Below the pieces are notes generated by a model. That model did not search any database and was not told the DNA's origin. It saw only the letters and a program-made list of their open reading frames with translations. From Caecitellus pseudoparvulus (lineage: Eukaryota > Bigyra: Bicosoecida), in the NCBI GenBank assembly GCA_965644315.1, contig CBFFRQ010000171.1:1-54954 (forward strand): DNA of 54,954 bases, read 5' to 3'. Below, piece by piece: positions 9,070 to 18,285 of the stretch (positions are counted from its first letter, which is position 1; every line of letters begins with the position of its first letter). The translations under genes and the position numbers were made by a program.

Positions 9070-10238
9070 CTTGCGCACTTCACGGCTTGTTACGGCGCCA
9101 CCCTCCGTGTCGTCGCACGTGGAACGAGGAGGACGAGATGAAACGCGCGGGAACGCCGCTCTTCCTCCACGCCCACCGCACGTACGTGGAGGCCATCCCC
9201 CGGTCGCGTAGGGAGTCACTACCCTCGGTGGTTGACTCCTTTCCGCTATGGCGGCGGGAGATGTGGCAGCACACGCTGGGCCCGTGGCCGCATGTGACTA
9301 TACAGGCGGCCATGGGCGTGGTGTGGTCCATGCGACCTGCATCCCAGGCCATGGATTTCGTAGACGTCGTAGGAGGTCACGCTGCCCCTGGTGCTGCAAC
9401 GGGTGTTCTCGGTTCCGCGGAGGTGCCGCGGAACAGCCCTGAAGGCGCCGCGGGGCAGCCGTGCGGAACTTGGGCTGAGGGCGGCCCAGTACGCACCAGA
9501 CCCATCTCGGTGTCGCTGGCGACGTGGAACACGTGGAAGTCCCACAGCATGTACCCGGAGCTGGTGCTGTCCGCAGTTGAGTCAGTGACCCCGGATACGG
9601 CCGCCCTGGTCCTGGTGGTGACGGAGCCGGGCGGGGTGGGCATGCCGTCACTGGCCCAGCACGGCATGAGGTCGTACCGCCCACCAGTCCAACAGGACGG
9701 CGGTCGCAGCGAGGTGGCCATGATCGTGGACGATCGGCTCCGACCCAGGTTCCTACCGGAGCAGGAGAGTCAGGTGGACGGGCGCTGCCTTGTGGTGGCG
9801 GAGGTGGACGCGGTGTCACCTCCGCTGCTGGTGGTAGGCGTGTACATGCCGGTACTGCGGCCGCACAGCATCACGCGGAAGCACGCGAGAGTTAGCCCGC
9901 CTGAACAAGGTGAGGACCACCGTCCCGGTGTTCCACCTTCAACTGGAACACGGGACATGGACGTGGAACAGGTGGACACGGGCGCCCTGCCAGACCGGGC
10001 CGAAGTCTGGGCTGGCCTCGAGCTCTTGGCGAGCCGCTACGGCCCCACCCACCAGCTGGCGTTCCTTGGCGACTTCAACTGCCATCCCGGAACAGGGGGA
10101 TGCAGTTCTGGGAGCGGATGGGGTGGTCCTGTCCTGGAACACCGAAGAAGCCGGCATCCGACGTCGGATCCTTCGACAGATGGACCCACCAGCACGGTCT
10201 CTTGCCGAGTCCGGGGTCAGGAAACGCGACCCACATGA
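8889..10238 (+). CDS. APE-type endonuclease, N-terminal part (unit C, middle frame)
   Basis: This frame overlaps the end of ORF1. Its first ~50 codons resemble the extreme C-terminus of the unit A protein (RLR..AL..L....PP pattern), so ORF1 probably continues into it through a -1 frame change near 8980-8984. The endonuclease then begins near 9500: SLATWNTWKS, LVVTEP, SEVAMIVDD, LLVVGVYMP and LAFLGDFNCHPG correspond to successive APE/exonuclease III motifs up to GDFN (about 10060-10085). The remaining motifs lie in the overlapping downstream frame, so the enzyme is broken here by a second -1 frame change near 10095-10099. The ATG at 8889 is unlikely to be a real start. The enzyme would nick target DNA for target-primed reverse transcription. 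Confidence 0.7.
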   Translation: MHHHHRSGHPGQGQLGGGARTSARNRGATHAPCLEAMFTVYTCVPASHGREGMVDARLRLACALHGLLRRHPPCRRTWNEEDEMKRAGTPLFLHAHRTYVEAIPRSRRESLPSVVDSFPLWRREMWQHTLGPWPHVTIQAAMGVVWSMRPASQAMDFVDVVGGHAAPGAATGVLGSAEVPRNSPEGAAGQPCGTWAEGGPVRTRPISVSLATWNTWKSHSMYPELVLSAVESVTPDTAALVLVVTEPGGVGMPSLAQHGMRSYRPPVQQDGGRSEVAMIVDDRLRPRFLPEQESQVDGRCLVVAEVDAVSPPLLVVGVYMPVLRPHSITRKHARVSPPEQGEDHRPGVPPSTGTRDMDVEQVDTGALPDRAEVWAGLELLASRYGPTHQLAFLGDFNCHPGTGGCSSGSGWGGPVLEHRRSRHPTSDPSTDGPTSTVSCRVRGQETRPT

Positions 10239-13200
10239 AGTACGGACGGTGCCTGGACCACATATGCCTGTCCAGGCCCGTGTACGAACGCGCGGAACAC
10301 GGAAGAGTGGTGACCACCTTCAGCACGGGCGACGCCAGGTCCCCACAGGACCTGCTCCTCTCGGACCACGCTTTGGTGCATTGTACGGTCACGCTGCATG
10401 GTGCCACAGCCCCCCCAGGCCGAACACGGAACACTCGCAGGCCGGTGGCCCCATTCGAAGACCCCGGTGTGTTCCAAACCTCCACCCGGGTCACCCAGTA
10501 CGCCAGACATGCTGGCGATAGGCTGGCCCAGAGTGCCAAGAACACCCAGGGGCCGCGGGCCGGAACACCGCACATACCACCCTCCTTGGGTCACATCGGC
10601 CGAGTCCTGCACAAAGCGGCATGCGCTGTCTTCGCCAGGGGCAGGAGTTCCAGGGCCGACCATGGCCTGCGGCCGGCCCGCCGCAAACGCAACCAAAAAG
10701 TTGCAGAGGTCCGGAGACTCCGGCGCAAGTTGAGACGACTCCGAACACACCATCTGGAAGAACACCCTTCAGGTGACTCGGTTGCAAGGCGGCGTGCCCT
10801 GGCGATCTCTAGTTTAGAAGTTAGTCTCCGAGAATCGACCCTGCGCTGCAGGGCGGCTCACAACGAGGTGGCTCGCGCGAAGGCCGATTTTAAGAAGGAG
10901 ACCGCCTCCAGGCTAAGGAAGCATATCAACATGCTCGCCAAGGAGCACCCTTTCACGGCGCATCAACTCATCTGCCGTGCGCTGGGCCGAAGAGCCGGAG
11001 GCCTGGCGCCAACTGGCCTCGCGCTGCAGGCCGGCCAGGCGGTGACCGAGCCGGCCCAGGTGGTGAAAATCTTGCATTCTCAGATGAGATCTGTGATAGC
11101 ACAGCCACCCAGTACCGACTTGGACGGACTCAGTGCAGCCCACTTTGAGGGTCTGCTGCCTCCAATTTCCGCAGGGAGTGACTCGGGAGCCCTTGGAGAG
11201 CCGAAAATCTTCAACTTTGAGGCGGTCCTCAGAGCGACCAAGTCACTGCGGAAACACCGCAGCAGTGGTCTGTCGGAACTCAAGGCCGAACACTGGGCCT
11301 ACGCAGGCCCGGATGTTCTGAGATGCCTCGCAGAGACGCTACAGCACCTAGTGAAGGGAGACGGTCTCCTGCCACGGGAGCTGCACCACGGCAAGGGAGT
11401 ACTGCTCGCAAAGAAGGGTCAGACCCCCGGGGTCGCGTCGACCTACCGGCTGATCGTGTGCCGGAGCCCGCTGAGCAAGCTGGTGAACAGTGTTCTTGCA
11501 TTCAGGCTGGAACAAGCCGTCCAAGGCCTCATCACTCCGCAGCAAGCAGGGTTCTCCAGAGGCCGCGGGTGCCACGAGCACGTTTTTGCGATGCTCGAAG
11601 GACCACGAACAGCACTGAGAACAGCGACCGCGACGTGTTCCCGGGACATAAGACCCAAGAACAGCCCTCCACAGGCCGTTTTCGCCGTGTTCATCGACTT
11701 TCGAAAGGCTTTCGACTCCGTTGATCACAGGGCGTTGCGCGTGCTGCTAGACCACCTGCCGCTGGACCGCACCACCAGGCGACTCCTCGTGGATTTCATC
11801 GAGAACGCCAGCGTCTGCATCGACACGGAACACGGCATGACCGAGGCCATTCACGCGACCAGTGGCGTAGCGCAAGGAAGCGTCCTCTCGCCCCTCCTAT
11901 TCAAGATCGCGGTCGACCTGGTGTCCCGTGCGCTCTCCTTGAACCACATTCCGGGGGAGGGAACGGGGGAAAAACCGACACTGGGGGTCAAGCTACTGCA
12001 TTCAAAGGGGGACCCAGTCCACACTGGACCCCGATTCAGCCACGCGCTGTACGCAGACGACCTGGGACTCGTCGTAGACAGCGCGGACGCCGTGATCCGT
12101 GCGATCACCATCGTCAGGCGGGTCGGGGCGCTGCTGGGGCTCAGAGTCAACGCCTCCAAGTCGGCCATCATGATCATGCGACCAACACCACGACTTGCGT
12201 ATCGCATGAGCCGACTCCATGTGCAGATAGTCAGCGCCAAGAAACGCCTTGCTGCGGAGTCACAGGCGCTAACCGTCGACGGAAAGCGGATCCCTCTCAC
12301 GGACGAGTACGAGTACTTAGGAACACCGCTACAAGCCAAGCTGTTCATACAACATAAAACAGCTCGTCGACATGCCGCAACCACCTTGAGCATGGCTGGG
12401 CATTCTTCTGTGGCGATTTCTGCGGCCGAATGGCTCGCCCCATCGGCAGCGCACCGCCTTTTGAGGACCTCAGTGGTCGCTGCAGCGGACTACACGCTGG
12501 CCATCACCGGCAAGCACTCGCTCATGCCCGACCGCATGTGCGACAATGCCGTTGGCAGTGTTCTGGACAAATCCGTGTTCGGTTTTCAGCTCCATCCGAT
12601 GCGCGTCCAACACGGCGCGGTCCTTGCAGCGGCTGGTATTCCTCTGACGCACATGCGCACGATGCGAAGTCGCATTGGTTTCATAGTCCGGACACTTAAG
12701 CAGGCTGTGGTGGATTCGCCTGCTTTCAGAATCCTGATGGTGAGCGTGTGGCAGGGCCGAACGATGGTCGCGGACGTCCCGGACGAGAGGGTCCCTTCGG
12801 CCCTACTTTTGGAAGACGTAGCGGCCTCAAAGCACACCTTTTACGGTACAGGCACTCCGTGGGCGGTCAGACCCCTACTTGAGTTGCGCCTGTTGGGGTA
12901 CCACGAGGGTGTGTTCGGCGTTCTGGCCATGGCCGCGAGGTGGCACGATTTGAGCGGAAATCGGGACACCACGGCCCTACACGAAGAGATGCGATCTCTT
13001 CAAAAGGCCTTAAAGCTGCCCAAGAACACGGCCCAAAACGGCCCGAAGTTGTTCGTCGCAACAAGTGTTCCTGTGGCCTCTGCGAGGTTCGACAGGTCGG
13101 TTGACTTCCCGGCCACTTTCACGTTGAGGCAGCGTTTGGACCTCCTGGAGTCGTACTTGTTCATTGCACGAACGCAAAGAACAGACACGTATCGGGAGAC

Positions 13201-14260
13201 CATGTTCCTACCTGCTGAGTACCCGGGCCACTCGCCTCGGGGAGAAATAGGCGACAAAAGAGTGAATCCGACGCTCTCGCCGAGGCCTCACCATTTGGAC
13301 GTCCGAGCGCGAACACACGCGGAACTGCATCCTATTCCGAGTGTTCCCTGTAGTGCTTGGACTGCCTGTCACCCTGACAGAAGCCCGTTGCCGAAGGTGT
13401 TCATGCTGCAGACACAGCAGCTCCTGCATCCGGGTGCACTCCTGACACCGTATATCGCATGTCCCCTCTGTCTGGACCCCGAAATACGCGATGCGGAGTT
13501 CATTTTAGACCACATTCTGCTGGACTGCCCTTCAGTGTCTCCAGAACGTCTGGCGTTCTTCCGAGAGGCAGCGCAGAACATGCAGGACTGTGACGAAGCG
13601 GCGAAGTCAACCGCTGTGCCGAGGCGGCCGACGGCCGAGGCCCTTCGGCACCCACCTCTGAGATACGTCACCATTCCAGAAAGCCTGCACACAGCGGTGC
13701 AGGCTGGCTGTCAACTGGACACTGGAACACGTATCGCATGCCAGAACACCCGGGCGTTGCTGAAGCGGCTCGCCCTGTGTGGTCAGTGGCCCACGGGAGC
13801 ACCCGAGTGTGCGGACTGGGATCACGCAACTTGTGCTGCCCTCACGGCGCCACACATGGAACGGTTGCGTGTTCCAGTCCGAAACTCGACCCATCTACTG
13901 GACCAAGCCCCAGTGAAAGCCGCTGAAGCATTGGAGGCATTTGCTGGGCCCTTGCGGCAAAAGTTACTCCCGAATTCTGGGGGTGCCGCTGACGGCAAAA
14001 GTTTCTACTGGCCCCACGAGGTGGTCGCCGCACCTCCCGGATGGGTGCAAGTCCTGAAAACGTGCATCCGGTACTGTGGGGCCGTGTTTGATCACGTGGT
14101 AGAAGCTCAACTTCGGGGCGCAGGTGTGGAACGCGGGCAGCCCGCCGCGGACCTCGCGCGGCGAGCCCGCTACACGGCCGCCACGCCTGCTGCCTGGACC
14201 ATGCCAAGCCACCTCGCTCCCGGGCGAGATGGCGCAGCAGAGGAGCAAGAAAGTGAGTGA
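10100..14260 (+). CDS. Reverse transcriptase polyprotein part (end of APE endonuclease, RT, zinc knuckle)
   Basis: 1386 codons. The N-terminal ~100 residues complete the endonuclease (YGRCLDHICLS, LLSDHALVH). RT core motifs follow in order: SLRKHRSSGLSELKAEHW; STYRLIVCRSPLSKLVN and QQAGFSRGRGCHEHVF; motif A FIDFRKAFDSVDH (residue ~531); motif B SGVAQGSVLSPLLF; motif C YADD (residues ~651-654); motif D LGLRVNASKSAIM; then EYEYLGTPL. Near 13460-13530, CPLC...DHILLDCP forms a C-terminal zinc-knuckle-like CCHC cluster usual in LINE proteins. The catalytic aspartates are intact, so the RT could be functional if it is translated with the upstream endonuclease. The ATG at 10100 lies inside the endonuclease domain and is probably not the native start. 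An APE-type LINE is certain; the clade needs a phylogeny. Confidence 0.92.
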   Translation: MQFWERMGWSCPGTPKKPASDVGSFDRWTHQHGLLPSPGSGNATHMKYGRCLDHICLSRPVYERAEHGRVVTTFSTGDARSPQDLLLSDHALVHCTVTLHGATAPPGRTRNTRRPVAPFEDPGVFQTSTRVTQYARHAGDRLAQSAKNTQGPRAGTPHIPPSLGHIGRVLHKAACAVFARGRSSRADHGLRPARRKRNQKVAEVRRLRRKLRRLRTHHLEEHPSGDSVARRRALAISSLEVSLRESTLRCRAAHNEVARAKADFKKETASRLRKHINMLAKEHPFTAHQLICRALGRRAGGLAPTGLALQAGQAVTEPAQVVKILHSQMRSVIAQPPSTDLDGLSAAHFEGLLPPISAGSDSGALGEPKIFNFEAVLRATKSLRKHRSSGLSELKAEHWAYAGPDVLRCLAETLQHLVKGDGLLPRELHHGKGVLLAKKGQTPGVASTYRLIVCRSPLSKLVNSVLAFRLEQAVQGLITPQQAGFSRGRGCHEHVFAMLEGPRTALRTATATCSRDIRPKNSPPQAVFAVFIDFRKAFDSVDHRALRVLLDHLPLDRTTRRLLVDFIENASVCIDTEHGMTEAIHATSGVAQGSVLSPLLFKIAVDLVSRALSLNHIPGEGTGEKPTLGVKLLHSKGDPVHTGPRFSHALYADDLGLVVDSADAVIRAITIVRRVGALLGLRVNASKSAIMIMRPTPRLAYRMSRLHVQIVSAKKRLAAESQALTVDGKRIPLTDEYEYLGTPLQAKLFIQHKTARRHAATTLSMAGHSSVAISAAEWLAPSAAHRLLRTSVVAAADYTLAITGKHSLMPDRMCDNAVGSVLDKSVFGFQLHPMRVQHGAVLAAAGIPLTHMRTMRSRIGFIVRTLKQAVVDSPAFRILMVSVWQGRTMVADVPDERVPSALLLEDVAASKHTFYGTGTPWAVRPLLELRLLGYHEGVFGVLAMAARWHDLSGNRDTTALHEEMRSLQKALKLPKNTAQNGPKLFVATSVPVASARFDRSVDFPATFTLRQRLDLLESYLFIARTQRTDTYRETMFLPAEYPGHSPRGEIGDKRVNPTLSPRPHHLDVRARTHAELHPIPSVPCSAWTACHPDRSPLPKVFMLQTQQLLHPGALLTPYIACPLCLDPEIRDAEFILDHILLDCPSVSPERLAFFREAAQNMQDCDEAAKSTAVPRRPTAEALRHPPLRYVTIPESLHTAVQAGCQLDTGTRIACQNTRALLKRLALCGQWPTGAPECADWDHATCAALTAPHMERLRVPVRNSTHLLDQAPVKAAEALEAFAGPLRQKLLPNSGGAADGKSFYWPHEVVAAPPGWVQVLKTCIRYCGAVFDHVVEAQLRGAGVERGQPAADLARRARYTAATPAAWTMPSHLAPGRDGAAEEQESE

Positions 14261-14632
14261 TAAAAGCTTGCTTTGGGTTGATAGTGCATTCTAAGATGTT
14301 ATTCCGAAATTCCCAGTGTCGTAACGCGCGGCGGGGCCGTTTTGGGTCGCGGGGTGGCGCGGTGTGCGCGGGGTCGCCGCGGCGCCCCCAACACACCAAG
14401 GCCGAAACCCGCACCCAACTCGCCCAACAGGCGCCGAACGCCTGAACAACGACGACTAACATTGAACTACCATGTTCTGAAAAGAACAAGCTTACTTCAC
14501 ATGGTGACTCACCATGCTTTGTGCAAGATATGTGTACGGAGCAAGCGAGCGCTGTGGCCCGCTTCTTTCGAGGAGCAAGTGTGAGGTGAGTGTGGTGAAA
14601 AAAAAACAAGAGGCGACAATGCATTGAACTTC
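14261..14632 (+). other. 3' UTR of unit C
   Basis: GC-rich (RT-proximal) then mixed sequence after the RT stop, with an internal A-run at 14598-14606 and the AATGCATTG nonamer at 14618-14626. It ends six bases later at CTAACC. No gene seen. Confidence 0.6.
14618..14626 (+). other. AATGCATTG 3'-end motif of unit C
   Basis: Third copy of the nonamer, six bases before CTAACC at 14633. A second CTAACC follows at 14648, which looks like decayed telomeric sequence (CTAACCTTT units). Confidence 0.5.
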
Positions 14633-14653
14633 CTAACCTTTGATTTGCTAACC

Positions 14654-15364
14654 TTTACCTTGAAGGAACTGTCGGACCAGTGCATGTGTGTCCGCTTGCG
14701 AGCCTTCAACTGCGGTTCTTTTGCCACTCGTCGGCGCATCTGCCTGAACGCGTGCATTCCGGCGGCGCTTGCGGCCAGACATGGCAGCAAATCATTCCAA
14801 GAGTATGCTCAAAACTTGCTGTGAATAGTTTAAAAGTAGAGTTTGATATCCATATCTGCACTGCTCGCCATGGTACACAAACCACTGCCAGCAAGTGGCA
14901 AATTCCGCATGCTAATAGGCTCGATAAACAACGCTCTGTTGCACACGACAGAGCGACCGTTCAAGTTTAACATCCTCTGTTAGTGTCAAGGTGACAAAAC
15001 ATGCTGCCTGCAGCACTTTTCCGTGAACTTCAAAAAATGCATTCGGCCTCCGCTGGCCTCAATGAGACACGGCCCAGCCGCCACGCCTACCCTTCATTGG
15101 CAGAGCGGGGCTGGAAGTCGCCTCGGCCGCCCCCGCATTGACACTACCTGGGTGTTGGCGGGCCCGGCCAAGATTATGGGCGGGGTTGTCGTCTTAGCAA
15201 GCTATCATGACAACCAAAAGAATGCAAATACGATCAAACACACAGGTCTGCAACTTGCAGAGTATTCCTGTACACTGGATCCTATTTGTACTCTTTTGTC
15301 GGAGAGAACTGAAACTATATTGCCTGTATCCATTCTCTGTTCATCGAAGTGTCTGGGCTGCTGC
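14654..15364. other. Spacer between the retroelement zone and the first chromosomal gene
   Basis: Lower GC than its surroundings. No supportable gene. It contains a diverged, inverted copy of the 141-bp ORF1 repeat (see 15066-15180); otherwise nothing recognisable was seen. Confidence 0.6.
15066..15180 (-). repeat. Diverged inverted copy of the 141-bp ORF1 repeat unit
   Basis: On the plus strand this segment reads like the reverse complement of the array unit: CCGCCACGCCT, AGAGCGGGGCTGG and CGGCCGCC...CCGC..GACAC.AC occur in the same order and spacing. In translation, the plus strand gives SGAGSRLGRPRIDTTWVLAGP against SGAGGRPGRLRLDTTSVSAVP from the reverse strand of the array. Identity is roughly 75% by eye. 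It is a lone decayed unit with no adjoining ORF1 sequence recognised. Confidence 0.75.
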
Positions 15365-17582
15365 TCACGAATGTCGGGGATTGGCGGCGCTGCTCCTTCG
15401 TTGAGCGGATGAGGTGCACCGGCGGGTGGAGCTTGTGAGAGAAATCCGACCTCGGCTGTCATAGGACCGCCTCGCCGCCAAGGAGCCTCGCCGGGTGCGC
15501 TGCTGCTCCGTCATGTCTGCAATGTCTTCCATGTGCCCCATGTTCAGACGGCGTGTGCGCTGCAGAGGGTTCTCAACCTCTCCGCCGCCTCTGCCAAGCT
15601 CTGCCCTTTCGCTAAAGCTTGCACGCGAACAGGCATCACGGTGGGTCGAAGATGTGCCTGGTGCACCAGGCATTGAATGGCTGAGGTCTGCAAGGCCAGC
15701 TTGGGAGCTGCGCCCCGCTGCAGGAATCGGCAGGGCTGCTAGCTGGCCTGGTGTACTCTCACGGCCGGCTGGAAGGTCGAGCGTCTGATTTGCTTGCCCT
15801 GCTTGTGGTTGCGAGGCGACCTGTACCTCGGCGCCAGCTGCTTCATCACTGCGTGCAGAGGTGGGCTTCAGTTTGCCTGCAGGTAGTAGGTTGGTCGCGT
15901 TGCCTGCACTTGCCTCCGTGATGGACAGCAATGATGACTTCAGCAAGTCCAACAATGATGTTGGCTGGGCTGGGCGTGTACCTGACAGCGCCCTTGGCGT
16001 GTCTGTTGTGATGCCGCTCGTTGGCACTGCGTTGGGAGAGAATGCCACAGAGACGAGGGCGGCTCCCCTTGGACCCAAAGCCTGCAGCACGGCATCAGCA
16101 TCGCTACGTGGACTACCAGTCACCCCTTGTTGCATCATGCCACCAGGGAACGACAGCACAGTGCTCAGGCTGGTGGCCGTACTGGGGGCGGCTGGCTGGA
16201 TGCGACGACCCCTCGTCAGTCGCTGCGCCAGGGCTGATACAATGTCCACGAGCGTCGGCACTCGACTGTCCACGATCTGCCCCACGGTGCTGTCCCCTGC
16301 ACTGTCCGCACTGCCCAGCTCAGGCAACAGAGCTCGGATGCGGGCTCCGACACGAGCCAGCACTGCCCGTGCCGCTGAGCTGTACCCACGCACCACCACC
16401 AGCAGAATGGCCAGCAGAATGACACCTTGTGAAATATACAGCAGAGCATCCGTGAGTCCTCGCACACTTGCAGGTGGGCGGAGGCTGTTCACGCCCACCA
16501 AGATCACCTGCAGCAGATTGCCGCCATGGGCCATGACGTCCAGGTCTGTCAGCTCCTCCAGACACCAGGGCCGCCGCCACCGCACGAGAAGCAGGCTTCC
16601 CAGTACTACACCGCCCACCATGCACAGGCGCAAAGTGGTGTAGCCACGCGAAGCTACAGCATGCCGACTGGGCTAGCTCAGCCTCAGCGACAGCGGCCTC
16701 TGCAATGGCACTGTGCTTGTGGCCACCTGCGTGAGCCACAGTATACCGAGCTTGCACTGGTGTCATCTGGATGCGGTAGCCGTTGGACAGGAAGCCACGC
16801 ACCGTGGCGCCTCGCAATGCAGCTGTGCTCGCTCCTCGCCACTGCCGCCAAGCCATGAAGGCGACGAAACCCACACTGGCTGCCAGAATGTGCAGCACGA
16901 GGGGGAAGATGAAGGGAGCTGCGGCTTTCACGGTGCCAGCTGGCACATTGGCATCGGCCATTGCTTCATGCTGAGGTCGCAGTCCCACCAGCTCGGCGTG
17001 CAGCTGCAGCAGAGCAGGCAGCAGGCGGACGTATGCAGCCGCTGGGAGCAACAGCAACACACTGCACCACACACCACGCGCTGTCCCAGCTGCAGGCTTT
17101 GCAAGTCCCAGCGTCGTTGCCAATGCCAGGAGCAGGAAAGCGCCCAGCGCCACCATGAACAGGTTGCCGGCGTTGTGTGGGCTGGATGGGTCGCCGCCAC
17201 CTGCAGCACAGGCCACAGATGGCAGACTGGCAAAGTTGCTGGATCCAGTGATGGCAGACAGCACTGCCATGGCACCTGTGCCAGCTGAGTCAGTGCCAGC
17301 ATCGCGAGTATACAGCGTGCCGTTGAGTTTTGCGGTCGGATGGCCTGCCCACGGCCTGGCCAGCTCGCATGCGCCTGCCCACTGGTGCAGGGAGTGTGCT
17401 GACGCCTGGAGAGAGTCTGGGCCTGAGGGAGCGAGGATTGCGATCTGCGGAGATATGCCGATGAACCACAGCATGATCCGCAGTCCGCCCAAGAACAGGC
17501 AGGTGGTGAGTTTCTCAACAGACTTGGCGTACTGTTGGAGAGCAAAAACTGCCAAGGCCATCGCCATGATGACCTGCAACAT
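15365..17582 (-). CDS. Polytopic membrane protein of unknown family (C-terminal part, two exons)
   Basis: Minus-strand exons 17582-16727 and 16653-15365, joined across a 73-nt intron (16654-16726; donor GTGGCC, acceptor CTGTAG) that keeps the frame (…YTVAHA|SRGYTTLRLCMVGG…). The joined product has several hydrophobic segments: MLQVIMAMALAVFAL, LRIMLWFIGISPQIAIL, LFMVALGAFLLLALATTLGL, VWCSVLLLLPAAAYVRLLPALL, FIFPLVLHILAASVGFVAF, CMVGGVVLGSLLLV and GVILLAILLVVVRGY. A ~250-residue Ser/Ala/Arg-rich tail without recognised domains follows. The ATG at 17582 is only the first Met in the exon; the true N-terminus lies upstream (see 17583-18285). No family assignment; the pattern suggests a plasma- or endomembrane protein with a cytoplasmic tail. 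Confidence 0.6.
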
Positions 17583-18285
17583 AGCAGAGCCAATGGCTGC
17601 ACATGCTGGCGATAATCTAGTGTCAGGATGCTGCTCACAAACTGAACAAGGGGGCGTGGCAGCCCAGGGCCTCCCTGATTTTCCCCCGGACGTGATCGTC
17701 CCTCCAAGCGAGGCTGCCTTGGCTGGCCCTGTGGGTGTTGCTGGGCTTGTTAATGGCGTGCTCTGCGCATTTCATGCCCCTAGGACTGCCTGGGGCAGCT
17801 ATCATGACCATCCGCACAGTGCTGGGACGAGCAAGACTACCACCCCAGCATGGAGAGGAGACGGTGACGGCGTTCTCACGCAATGCGTCTGAGTTGGTCG
17901 TCGCGTCGGCACTGCTGGATGGGAAAGGTTCAGTGGACGCCGCAAAGGAAAGGGAAGCGACTGACAAACGAGGTTGGACGTTCTACAGGTTCATCGAGCT
18001 CTCTGAGGCCACGGATTACAAGCAGAAACCCTGGCAGGCACTGCACACACCGTCACAAAGGAAAACTGGGCCGTGCAGGTTGCCGCAAACACAGCCCTGG
18101 CCGGCTCTGCACACACCTTGCAGGCCAATGGCAGTCTGTGGGAGTGACTTTTCTTCTCGGCGATGTATCCAGCCCACCACACTGCCAGGCCATGCCAGCG
18201 GGACGAACCAGTCTCGCTTCATCGCTTCCACATCCTGGGCTAGGTGAAGCGATACCCACAGCAACACGGCCCAGCCGCACCACAT
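17583..18285 (-). other. Probable 5' exons of the polytopic membrane protein, including a signal peptide
   Basis: On the minus strand an ATG at 18285 opens MWCGWAVLLWVSLHLAQDVE, a good signal peptide, followed by EAMKRDWFVPLAWPG. Farther downstream a second coding-like stretch in another frame (NSDALRENAVTVSSPCWGG…, 17900-17700) precedes the exon at 17582. The exon borders between 18285 and 17582 could not be resolved with confident splice pairs. Inference: one gene, 18285 to 15365, with a lumenal or extracellular N-terminal domain. Confidence 0.35.

Larger units (their letters stand above)
4480..14653 (+). mobile_element. Non-LTR (LINE) retrotransposon unit C: ORF1 - APE endonuclease - reverse transcriptase
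   Basis: About 10 kb running from the internal telomeric tract at 4456-4479 to a degenerate pair of CTAACC units at 14633-14653. Order: ORF1 with a 141-bp tandem array and a cysteine-peptidase-like domain; APE-type endonuclease; reverse transcriptase with all core motifs; C-terminal zinc knuckle; ~370-bp 3' UTR with an A-run near 14597 and AATGCATTG at 14618. Reading frames change twice, near C5 at 8980-8984 and near G5 at 10095-10099, both shifts of -1. The coding strand points away from the chromosome end. The first 1.1 kb is visibly less GC-rich than the repeat array. The 5' end may be truncated because no start codon is obvious near 4480. Confidence 0.85.

Noticed and set aside
17155-17892. 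Plus-strand 245-codon frame
   Set aside because: It lies antisense to the membrane-protein exons, which have clear transmembrane segments and a consistent splice junction.
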